DNA of 64,000 nt, taken from NCBI GenBank assembly GCA_947044405.1, contig CAMRHE010000166.1, forward strand, positions 2,047,501 through 2,111,500, read 5' to 3'. Numbering within the stretch: the first letter of the stretch is position 1; each line of letters starts with the position of its first letter. Below are positions 45,295 to 55,400 of the stretch, one piece after another. The notes beneath the pieces were generated by a model. That model was not told where the DNA came from. It did no database searches and saw nothing but the letters and a program-made list of their open reading frames with translations. A program made the translations under genes and the position numbers. This DNA comes from Leptodactylus fallax (Eukaryota > Chordata > Amphibia > Anura > Leptodactylidae).

Positions 45295-45374
45295 AGTCTG
45301 TCCATGCTCAGAATTTACAAACCTTACAGGAGAGTCACAAAGAAGTTGAGAAAAACCTGGAATCTGTGCAGATA
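45295..45374 (+). pseudogene. Coiled-coil coding fragment preceding the Tc1 insertion
   Basis: In the DIRS frame it reads NLQTLQESHKEVEKNLESVQ, unlike any RT. The same frame resumes after the Tc1 element as YEDKANAYDKLEKAKRELDF, which resembles the coiled-coil rod of non-muscle myosin heavy chains (EDKANAYDKLEK). The source gene is a weak guess; that it is foreign to DIRS is fairly clear. Confidence 0.4.
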
Positions 45375-47010
<1,636 letters not shown>

Positions 47011-48532
47011 TATTGTATGAGGACAAAGCCAATGCTTATGACAAGCTGGAAAAGGCCAAGAGAGAATTGGACTTCCAGACAGAAGACATGAGGATTCAGT
47101 TTGAGGAAAACCTGTCTAATTTATCTGCTGAGATTGTAGATCTAAAAATGCTTGTTGCTAAGCTAAAGATGCAAGTGGACAAACAGGAGGAAGAGCACAC
47201 TTTTCAGATAGAACAGTTAAAAACCGAAGTTGAATTTAAAAGAGAAGAATTGGATCGATTGCAGCAGTCTTTATCCAATACTGAACAGTCCGCATCTGCA
47301 CTATCTTCAAAGCTGGCAGCACTAGAAGCTGAGAAGGACTCGCTGCAGAGCCTGTTAACCTCTAAAGAATCAGAGCTGTTATCCGTGAAAAATGTGACTC
47401 AAGAGACAGAGTCTTTATTCAACCAAGAGCAAGATAAGAGAGCCACTGAGATACAGGACTTGAATGAAAGACTTGACAAAAAGTCTGCAGATGAGCAGAA
47501 GCTTTATCAGAAGATGTTGGAGGATCAGTTCAATATAATTCAGGGAACAGTGAGGGAAGCAGAAAATATCATCCAGGATGCAGTTGCTAAACTTGATGAT
47601 CCTCTACATGTCCGCTGCACTAGTTCACCAGATTACCTGGTAAACCGAGCAAAAGTTGCTATAGACTCATTAACCTCGCTCTCGAATGGGCACTCCAAAT
47701 ACATACAGAATATGACAGATGCCTCTGACTTAGTTGGAGCACTGTCACAGTTTGCACACTTAACAGCAGATACAATTGTAAATGGCAGTGCAACGTCTCA
47801 CTTGGCACCACCAGACCATGGAGATCGTCTTGTAGACAACCGCAGGGAATGTGGAAGCCAGAGTTTAGAGTATCTGAATGAGCTGAAGGATAAGCAGTCT
47901 TTGAGGGATGCTGACCTGACAAATGTTAGAAGAACACTGCAGAATATCTTAGGACTTGGAGAAGAGTTGAGGCCTAAGAGCTTGGATATTAAGCAGGAAG
48001 AACTAGGAGACATGGTGGTGTGGGGAACCGCTCAGGTAGATGCTTGGTAGCAGTGCAGGAAACAGGGACACAGAGACTGGATCACACTCAAGTTCAGAGT
48101 TTATTCACTTGCAAGTGAATTAACAGGTTTTGCCTTTACAAAGGCGCAAACAAAGAAAAACAAAACCTTCTCGGCTGAGAAATAACTAATACAAGAAAAC
48201 AATCCCTCTCTATACAACAGCCTGGCTGCCAGACTCTCACTCTGGTTACATTAGACGGGTGGCACAGATTTACCTTCATGCAGGTTCCGTTACACAGCTC
48301 ACACTGTTCCTCAGTGTAGTGCCACACCTCCTAGTCCTGACACACAGCCTATATCAGGCCTTAATTAGTCAGCTGACCTCCCTGCTGTGGGCTTCTACCA
48401 GACACCCTTTAACTGCCTGGCTGGAACATACCTGTTCTCCCAAACCACACCCTTCACTTTCTCACAGTGGATAAAGAGATGGCATCTACATCTGCTGCCA
48501 TAGAATATGCAGTGCGAAGGATTGAGGAAGAT
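47011..48532 (+). pseudogene. HIP1-like: HIP1-like intronless fragment (processed copy), split by a solo LTR
   Basis: The frame 47,011-48,018 continues at 48,471-48,532 after removal of the LTR. It encodes a long coiled coil (about residues 1-190) followed by a segment matching huntingtin-interacting protein 1 before and into the actin-binding THATCH region: LYQKMLEDQFNIIQGTVREA, LDDPLHVRCTSSPDYL, FAHLTADTIVNGSATSHLAP, SLDIKQEELGDMV and DKEMASTSAAIEYAVRRIEE. HIP1 links clathrin coats to actin. More than 1 kb of coding without introns implies an RNA intermediate. Similarity to HIP1 stops at about 48,532. The first ~30 residues may come from another gene (myosin-like). HIP1 rather than HIP1R is favoured by wording such as ADTIVNG.ATSHLAP. 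Confidence 0.75.
48019..48466 (-). mobile_element. Solo LTR with 4-bp target duplication
   Basis: GTGG at 48,015-48,018 and 48,467-48,470 flank a 448-bp block with ends TGTGGGGAACC and CTTTCTCACA (TG...CA). An AATAAA signal on the minus strand (about 48,106) indicates minus orientation. Removing the block and one GTGG restores the HIP1-like frame exactly. No internal retroelement sequence is present. Confidence 0.85.
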
Positions 48533-49184
48533 CTGCAAGTTGCACTAATAAAAACTGAGATGGAGGCTGTGCAGAAAAATGTGGCAATGAAGACAGATCT
48601 GGAGCTGGAATCAGAGATTTGTGCACTACAGAAGGCGTTAGAATTGGAGAAAGCTGCCAGCATAGAGAAAGCAGAGCCATTAAGGCAGCCAGAACATGTA
48701 ACCAAAAAGCATCTGGGTACTGACAGTAAAGACTGCGATGTTGGAAACTTGGTATCCCAGTCCTCCGGTGTTAGCACAGAGAATGAAAATAACTTGGAGA
48801 ATGTTGAGATGACGATATCACCAGCTCCTGTACTGTCAGAAAGGGATTTTCACAAAAATTCTTGCAATCTATCACAGTTCGGCAAAATGCCTCCAGGAAG
48901 TTATGCGTATGAGAAAGAGGAGGTAAGAATAGAGTATGGAAGTGATTCTCCTGCTACCGTTACAGATGTGGAAGTCTTAGAAAGAAACCATTCTAATATA
49001 AGATGTGGCAGTTGTTAAAGACATACCAGAAAATGTAGTTCAGCGTTATCTATTTTGTGAGGGTGTACTGTATGGCCCTCGTGCAGAAGGAGAAGATATT
49101 GCAGTACAGAGCTTGTGTATCTCAAACAAAGAGGAGAGCAAGCAGCCTATGTCTCCTAAACTTCTAAGCCTTGATGGTGATGGC
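48533..49184 (+). pseudogene. Unidentified intronless coding segment
   Basis: It follows the HIP1-like part in frame: LIKTEMEAVQKNVAMKTDLE and an acidic/serine-rich stretch, open to 49,018. Another frame is open from about 49,001 ([33 protein letters not shown]), so a one-base shift near 49,000 probably occurred. Composition and codon use look like real protein-coding sequence. I do not recognise the source. It leads directly into the SPRY-like part. Confidence 0.4.
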
Positions 49185-49481
49185 TTTGAGATGAAGGTTA
49201 CAGAAAAGGTACCCGTAGAACATTTATACTCTAAAGACATTGATGTGCATGAAGTACGTGTTAGTTGGTCTCTGAGCTCCTATGGATTCATGATAGGTGA
49301 AGATGAAGATTCTTACGGCTATTTACTAAAGGCATCAAAGTCATGCAATGGGATGGCTGAAGACTATGGCGAGAAATGTGATGAAAATGATGTGATCCCC
49401 TGTATGGCGAATTTTGAAGGTGATGAAGTAGAACTTGCCTTTGCACAGAATGACCAGGATCTTGGCGTAGCATTTAAAGTT
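49185..49481 (+). pseudogene. HNRNPU/HNRNPUL2-like: hnRNP U-type SPRY domain fragment
   Basis: About 99 codons: [76 protein letters not shown] and QDLGVAFKV. These match the SPRY domain of heterogeneous nuclear ribonucleoprotein U and its UL paralogues, which normally precedes an ATPase/kinase-like domain. Here neither the SAP domain nor the kinase-like domain is present, and no intron interrupts it. It ends at about 49,481, where unrelated sequence ([17 protein letters not shown]) continues in frame to a stop at 49,685. Confidence 0.7.
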
Positions 49482-49583
49482 ATGAGAAACCGGAAAAATC
49501 GACTGACTGGAACTTGGAGGTTGAGACCGCCAGATGGGGACATCTGGAGAGACACTGGACAAGTGTACAGGATTGAAGAGGGA

Positions 49584-50037
49584 TGTCGACATAATATGTC
49601 TTGTCCCATTGTAGCTCACCCCATGGGTAGTGAGCTGAGGGGGAGGGTATGTGAGAGTGTGAACCCAGAGGGCGCTAGGGAGTGACCCAGAGCCAGGCTT
49701 GAAAAGATCCTCAGCCACACCCATAGGTGGGGGCACCAACTCCAGACGGAGTGTCTGCAGCAGGAGAGAGTGCTGTGGAGACCTGCAGGAAGCAGGGAGA
49801 CGGGGAACCAGTCGGAGACGGACGGGCGGTCTGTCCCAAGAGGACTGGGGTCCTGAAAGGACTAACTGAGCCAGGCTGTTTGTTATTTTTTGTTCCATTT
49901 GTAAGCTGAAATAAAAGCCATTTTACTTTGGATTAGCACCGTCTGAATGCTGCTTCTCTGGTACCCAGTACCACCTACACCGCTGTCGAGTCCAGGAGGC
50001 TGCCGCCTTTGAGGCTAAATCCCCCCAAATTACCACA
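49584..50037 (+). mobile_element. LTR-like segment ending the composite insert
   Basis: It starts TGTCGACATAAT after a purine-rich GAAGAGGGA, has AATAAA at 49,910-49,915 and ends TTACCACA at 50,037, directly before DIRS RT sequence resumes (CTCCTCATACCTTCACC). TG...CA ends, length 454 bp, a polyadenylation signal about 120 bp from the end and an upstream purine tract together suggest a 3' LTR. The start could instead be at 49,610 (TGTAGCTC). No matching 5' LTR is in the insert. Confidence 0.5.
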
Positions 50038-50990
50038 CTCCTCATACCTTCACCAAGGTTGTGGCTCCTATGGCCACCACTCTCAGGCTTTAGGGCCTGT
50101 TTGTAGTGCCATACCTGGACGACTGGCTAATAAAAGCCCAGTCAGAGTCAGTTCTGCTCCAGCATTTATTGATATCCATATCCCTTCTCCAAGACCTGGG
50201 TTGGCTAATAAATTGGGAGAAGTCATAGGTAGTTCCCTCTACCCGCAGTAAGTTCCTGGGGTATCTCCTGGACTCAGACCGCATGGAGGTTTCCTTAACA
50301 CCTGCAAGGAAGGAAAGATTAATTAGAGCGGTCTGGTTTCTCTTCAGAACATGCCTGGTATCCATCAGAACATCCATGAGAGTCCTAGGCCTGATGTCAT
50401 CCTCAGCCATCGCAGTCCCTTGGGCTTTATGGCATTTGCGTCCTCTCCAGATGGAAGTACTAAAAGCCTGGAACCGTACTTCTCTCGGTCTCGACAAGAA
50501 GATCAAACTTTCTCCCAGTACCTGTCTTTCCCTCAGTACAAGACCGTACAAGGAGTCTGGAGCAGTCTAGAAGAAAAGACATCCTCCAACTGTAAGGAGC
50601 TCAGAGCTGTGTACCTGCCACTACTTCATTTTTCTCCTCTCCTCAGAGGGAGAGCGGTCAAGGTTCGGTCAGACAGTATGACGACCATAATGTACCTGAA
50701 CAGACAGAGGCAACAGATCATTATCTCTCCTCTTACCGGTGCAGAAAAAAATCTGACCCACTTATCCGCAGTTCACATCAAAGGTTCCCTGAAAATAGTA
50801 GCGGATCAGTTGAGTCGGGGTCTTATCGTATCAGGAGAATGGTCTCTCAATCCAGATGTCTTCCATCAGATTACATTGAAGTGGGGTCTCCCAGAATTAG
50901 ACCTCATGACGACCAGACTCATTGTACCAGGAAGACTATCCCTTGGCAGTGGATGCCCTGTCCATCCCTTGGAGGTTCAGGCTGGCATAC
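50038..50990 (+). pseudogene. DIRS reverse transcriptase C-terminal half and RNase H
   Basis: It resumes with TFTKVVAPMATTLRL (a stop follows in frame), then the catalytic YLDDWLI at about 50,110 and LINWEKS and SKFLGYLLDSDRM. The RNase H part has SNCKELRAVYLPLLHF, VKVRSDSMTTIMYLN and AVHIKGSLKIVADQLSRG. These are typical of DIRS pol. The frame changes several times. The region between the two RT halves lacks only the short LPFG-type block. Confidence 0.75.
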
Positions 50991-51179
50991 ATCTTCCCTC
51001 CACTTTCCATGATACCAAAGGTATTGATGAAAGTCAGACAGGGCTTAGTCTATGTGATAGCCATCTTACCATTCTGGCCAAAAAGGACTTGGTTTGCCCA
51101 ACTCATGTACATGAGTCGAGGGACATACTGGAGGCTTCCCCCCACCCAGAACCTGGTTTCCCAAGGAACTCAGAAGTGC

Positions 51180-52185
51180 GAGGATCTGAGGAGATTCAAC
51201 CTGACAGTCTGGAGGTTGACCAGTCCCTACGGAGATTTAGAGGACTGTCAGAAGCCATCCTGAAGACTCTTTCCTGTGCCAGAGCAGAGTCTACCAAGAA
51301 GAATTACCATAGGATAGGTAACATCTTCAAGCAGTGGTTCCCCAGAAGAGAAGCTGATAGTTCAAACCCTATTACGGCAGAAATTCTGAAAATTCTTCAA
51401 GGCGGCTTGGATACAGGACTTTCCCCTGCTACCCTGAGGGTACAGGTTTCAGCCTTATCTGCCTGTTTAGGCAGAATATTGTCCCAGGATTCCCTTATTG
51501 TTGGATTCCTTAAGGATGCTACGAGACTTAGACCAGTGGTCCCCAGTGGGATCTCTCGACTGTCCTTTCAGGTCTTTGTGGTCCTCCTTTTGAGCCTTTG
51601 GAGGATGTAGATCTTAAATTTCTTGCCTTTAAAACCACCTTTCTATTAGCCATGTCTTCAGCCAAAAGGGTGAGTGAGCTCCAGGCTTTTTATTCCAAGG
51701 AACCTTATATATCATTTTTTGCGGATAGGGTCCAACTTAGGTTTCTTCCTGGGTTTAACCCTAACCCTTCCTGCGTCAATATTAACCAATTAGTCTCTTT
51801 ACCCGTATTTTTTTCAGCCCCTTCTTCTGAAGAAGAGAAAAAACTTCACACACTAGATATTGTGAAATGTCTCCAGATTTACCTCTTATGTACGCGATCC
51901 TTTAGGACAGCTGAGAATCTCCTTGTCAACATGTATGGTAGAGACAAAGGTCTCAGGGCTTCCAAGCCTACCTTGTCTAGGTGGATCAAGGAGGCAATCA
52001 AAGTCTCTTTTTTTGCCCAGGGGTTAGCTCCACCCGAATTTTGTACAGCCCATTCAACCAGGGCTGTATAAACCTCTTGGGCTGAGAACCAGGCCTTACC
52101 ACTGGATCAGATCTGTGCAGCTTCTTCTTGGTGTCTCATCTGACCTTTGTAAAACATTATCGACTAGGTGTTTGAAGTTCTGGGG
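51180..52185 (+). pseudogene. DIRS tyrosine recombinase
   Basis: N-terminal core-binding part: LRRFRGLSEAILKTLSCARA and STKKNYHRIGNIFKQWF (51,220-51,350). Catalytic part: the first Arg in SSAKRVSELQAF (about 51,660), KPTLSRWIKEAIK, the H-x-x-R motif HSTRA (about 52,050), and the nucleophile-bearing VKHYRLGV in another frame (about 52,145-52,170). A frame overlap at 51,600, a TAA at 52,069 and a later shift interrupt it. The enzyme integrates a circular cDNA without target duplication. This copy is defective. Confidence 0.75.
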
Positions 52186-52300
52186 CGACTGCCTTCGGTC
52201 AGTCAGTCCTAGGTTTTGTAGAGCAGGGAAACCCTCCCTAAGGGAATTACTTGCTACATCCCCATATTGTGCTGCTGTAGGATGTAAGGGAATTGTTTAT

Positions 52301-53243
52301 TTTTAAACGGTTTGCAAGCGGACGGATACCAGGCGCAAGTGTGAACCTAGCATAATCCCAACTAATAATAAATACAGACACTAAATATAACCACAATTTT
52401 GTGACTGGATATCACACATTCAGTCCATACCTGTATAATGAAACTACAATATGACTGGCTAACAACCTCATACTATGACTAAATAACATCTCCATCACAT
52501 GACTAAATATCACCACTAAATATTAACATCATACCGTGACTGGATAACACCATACCTTGACTGAATAGCATCCACATAGTATGACTAAATACCACCATAC
52601 TGCATGCATTTTGTCAGAATCATGGCTTATCGCCTATCAATAGGATCGCTGATGGGTCAGATCACAGGCAGTACCTCTGTTGGACCCCTCACTGTTAAAG
52701 AGAATACAGTAAATTATTATTAGCCTTGAATGATAAGATAGATAGATAGATAGAGCATTCTATTATATAATTTAGTCCACTAATTTACACATATATTTAG
52801 ATTTATAATTTATATAGTGACTAAATTACATATCCAGAAAGATTCCCTGTGATGTAATCTGAAGAAACAGTAGCATTTCTTCGACTGCCGTAATGTTAAT
52901 GCATTTGTAATCACAATTTTTAATGTTTAATGTTTTAATATTTGTTTTAATGCACAATTTTTAATGCATTGTGTTTGAAAAAATCTATTGTCCTTTTATC
53001 ACGTAGGAGCAATGTTTGTTCATCCAGTTGTGAAGCTGCTACATAGTGTGTTCAATATGTTGCAATTTACATGGCCATTGCAGGAGGTAAATGACATTGT
53101 CTTCGCTGCAATTCAAAAAGGATTTAATCAGAAAAATGTAATTGGTTTTAGACAAAAGTAATAGCTCTGTGAAAGAGTTTGCTGCAACAAAGGCAGCGTG
53201 CTTACTACTGAAGAAAAAAAAAACTTGAGTTTTATGATTTACG
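52301..53243. repeat. Gene-free stretch with a degenerate minisatellite
   Basis: 52,380-52,605 repeats ~25-35-bp units around ACTATGACTAAATAACATC. A (GATA)n microsatellite lies at about 52,734-52,753. The rest is AT-rich; nothing else was seen. Confidence 0.6.
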
Positions 53244-53730
53244 CTAGGTTCACACTAGTATTCAGGTTTCCATTCTTCAGGGCCACTTGGGGACACGAAA
53301 AACAGAAACCCTATCCTCTTAAACAGTGGTTACCCGCGGACCCCATAGACTATAACGGTTTTGACGGGTTTCCCCCCGAAATTGGCAGAGAGAAAAGTCC
53401 TGCTTGCAGATTTCTAACCGTCATGGTTTTGCAAATCACAGCATGTCAATTATATCTACAGAAACACTTGTGGGAAAAATCACAATGTGTTCCTGCTGCA
53501 GTTTTTTTCCTGCAGCGCTTTTTTGCTATGGGATGCTACGTGGGGCCTTAGCCTAAAGCGGATTCTGTGGCGGAATCTCCTACGGAGACTCCAACACAAG
53601 TGTAAATACAGCCTTATTTACTTTTTCTATATCGTTCACATTATGTAATTGGCACTGTGATAGTCCAAATAACTGTTCGCATCAACAAGTGGACCCGAAA
53701 AACGGAAACCTGGTGCAGGAGTGAACCTAG
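53244..53730. mobile_element. MITE with CTAGGTTCACACT ends, containing part of another MITE
   Basis: CTAGGTTCACACTAG at 53,244 and AGTGAACCTAG at 53,720-53,730 are inverted ends. A partial AGGCTAAGGCCCCAC-family copy (53,400-53,556) is nested inside. Confidence 0.6.
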
Positions 53731-53832
53731 AGTAAGTTATAATAAATTCTCTCTCTAAAGTTAAGGTCTCACTTTACTTATGAGAGGCAAAAAGAATTAG
53801 AATTGTTCAGCTTTGGAAATAATACACCTCAG

Positions 53833-54050
53833 GGCTAAGGCCCCACCTGGCAGGTTGCAGCAAAAAAGCGCTGCGGGAAAAACCGCTGTGGCAACAGATT
53901 GGTGCTTCTGTAGGTATAATTGGCATGCTGCGATTTCCAAAATGGTTTTGGAAATCGCACCATGTCCACTGGGTATATTTTTTCGCAATGTGGAAGTACA
54001 GAGACTGTAAAACATCACCTTTTTTACCACCACGTGGGGCCCCAGCCTAG
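53833..54050. mobile_element. MITE, AGGCTAAGGCCCCAC family
   Basis: Starts GGCTAAGGCCCCACCTGGCA and ends CCACGTGGGGCCCCAGCCTA; about 220 bp. Confidence 0.7.
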
Positions 54051-54150
54051 AAATGTTTTGATTTACATGTATACATTTATGCGTTGTCAATACAAAGAAC
54101 AGGCACCTATTTTATTCTGCCAAGTATATAAGGCCAGGGCTTAGGGATAT

Positions 54151-54216
54151 TGTCAGGATTTGAACCAAGAACCTCCTGTGCTTTAGGAAGTAGCTCTAGT
54201 CACTGAGCTAGTGGAA
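54151..54216 (-). other. tRNA-like sequence (A and B box) at the LTR end
   Basis: On the minus strand TAGCTCAGTGACTAGAGC forms a perfect D-arm (GCTC/GAGC) and GGTTCAAATCC is a perfect B box, with an intervening CTTCCT/AGGAGG stem. T33 and a good T-stem are missing, so it is not a functional tRNA. It is either a tRNA-derived SINE head or part of the LTR. Confidence 0.45.
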
Positions 54217-54569
54217 ATTCTAGACAATTTCCTGATCCTTGATTCTGGACATTTTCTTGTTCCAAAATTAAACTTGCCTTGATTGCCTGATTAGCTCCAC
54301 CCTTGGGCTTCCTATTTAAACCAAGCCTTGCCACTTCCTCCTTGCCAGATTATTGTGCTTCCCAGCCTTTAATTCAGCTACTGCTCCTGCTTCACCTAAC
54401 ATCTATTGCTTTACCTTTGTACTGAACCTCAGATTGTTACTTGACTACTGCTTCTGCCTCACGCTACAACTATTGCCTTAATCCGTGTATCGAACTCGGA
54501 CTGTTGTTTGACCATGCCTACTCCAGTCATCTGGAATAAGAGCCACTGGACTCCCACCTCACCTTGACA
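54151..54569 (+). mobile_element. LTR of a sushi-class gypsy element
   Basis: Ends TGTCAGG...CCTTGACA form a 5-bp inverted TG...CA pair, followed after a gap by the element's gag frame at 54,916. An AT-rich TATTTAAACC box lies at about 54,312. The matching 3' LTR was not found, so boundaries rest on the ends alone. Confidence 0.55.
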
Positions 54570-54579
54570 ATTTCACATA

Positions 54580-54905
54580 CCAGGTGAGCAATCATATTAT
54601 TACCTTAGAGAATAATAAAGGACACAGCTGGTGACGGCTCATAGATCTTTATTTATGCGTAAGGAAAGTATCCGCTATCACAATGTCTAGACCACTGTAT
54701 AAGCAATACTATCTCCGATGCCGCCCCTGCTACCTCTTGTGTCACCCCCTCTACCTCATAGAGTGTAAGCTCTTGCGGACAGGGCTCTCAGTCCCATTAT
54801 GTGAATTGACTATTTCTTTGTAATGTATCTTTTTTGTCTGTACTAGAACCCTACAATTTGTGCTGCGGAATATGTTGGCGCTATATAAATAAAATGTATT
54901 ATTAT
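54580..54905 (+). mobile_element. L2 3'-end-related insertion
   Basis: GTAAGCTCTTGCGGACAGGG and GGCGCTATATAAATAAAATG are the 3' end style of L2 LINEs and L2-tailed SINEs, also seen at 29,165-29,300. It separates LTR and gag. Confidence 0.6.
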
Positions 54906-54915
54906 CTGGCCCAAT

Positions 54916-55381
54916 ATGGAGTCCACTGTCAAAACCTTGAGGGGACAAGTTTCTGAGCTACAGGAATTTGGTGCTACCTACCAAGAAAAATTTTCACAGT
55001 TACAAACTCTGGTGCATAGTCAACAAAGAGAGATTATTGGATTGCAAAGACAGCTTTTGGAAATACGTGGTTCAGCTGGAGATCCACGTATGTCATTGCC
55101 ATCGAAGTTTAGTGGTGATCGTTGTCATTTCCGAGGTTTCCTTAATCAATGCCGTATATATTTTCAAATGCAACCTGCTCCATTTATTAGTTACAAGAAA
55201 AAAGTGTTGTTTATCATCAATCTTCTGACAGATGAAGCTCTTGCATGGGCCTTTCCATATGTGGAAAAAGATTGTGAACTATTGAATGAATTAGATGACT
55301 TCATTACTGCTATGAGTCAAGTCTTTGATGACCCCAATCGTTGTTCCACAGCTGAAGCCAAACTACTCGGCGATGTGGCAG
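54916..55381 (+). pseudogene. Sushi-class gypsy gag, N-terminal part
   Basis: About 155 codons: a coiled coil (KTLRGQVSELQEFGATYQEK), LPSKFSGDRCHFRGFLNQCR, then the capsid helices (FIINLLTDEALAWAFPYVEK, MSQVFDDPNRCSTAEAKLL). The wording matches the capsid of sushi-ichi-like (metavirus V-clade) elements, the group that gave rise to PEG10/RTL genes. It is cut at about 55,381 by a hAT transposon. The zinc knuckle and the rest of gag are absent; pol resumes at about 59,400. Confidence 0.7.
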
Positions 55382-55400
55382 TTTTTTTATAAAGCCATCG

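Noticed and set aside
47011..49481. A real exon-bearing host gene (HIP1 or HNRNPU)
   Set aside because: More than 1 kb of coding lacks introns, pieces of different genes are fused, frames shift, and the whole lies inside a DIRS element.
54151..54216. Functional tRNA gene
   Set aside because: T33, a sound T-stem and an acceptor stem are lacking; only A/B boxes and the D-arm are good.
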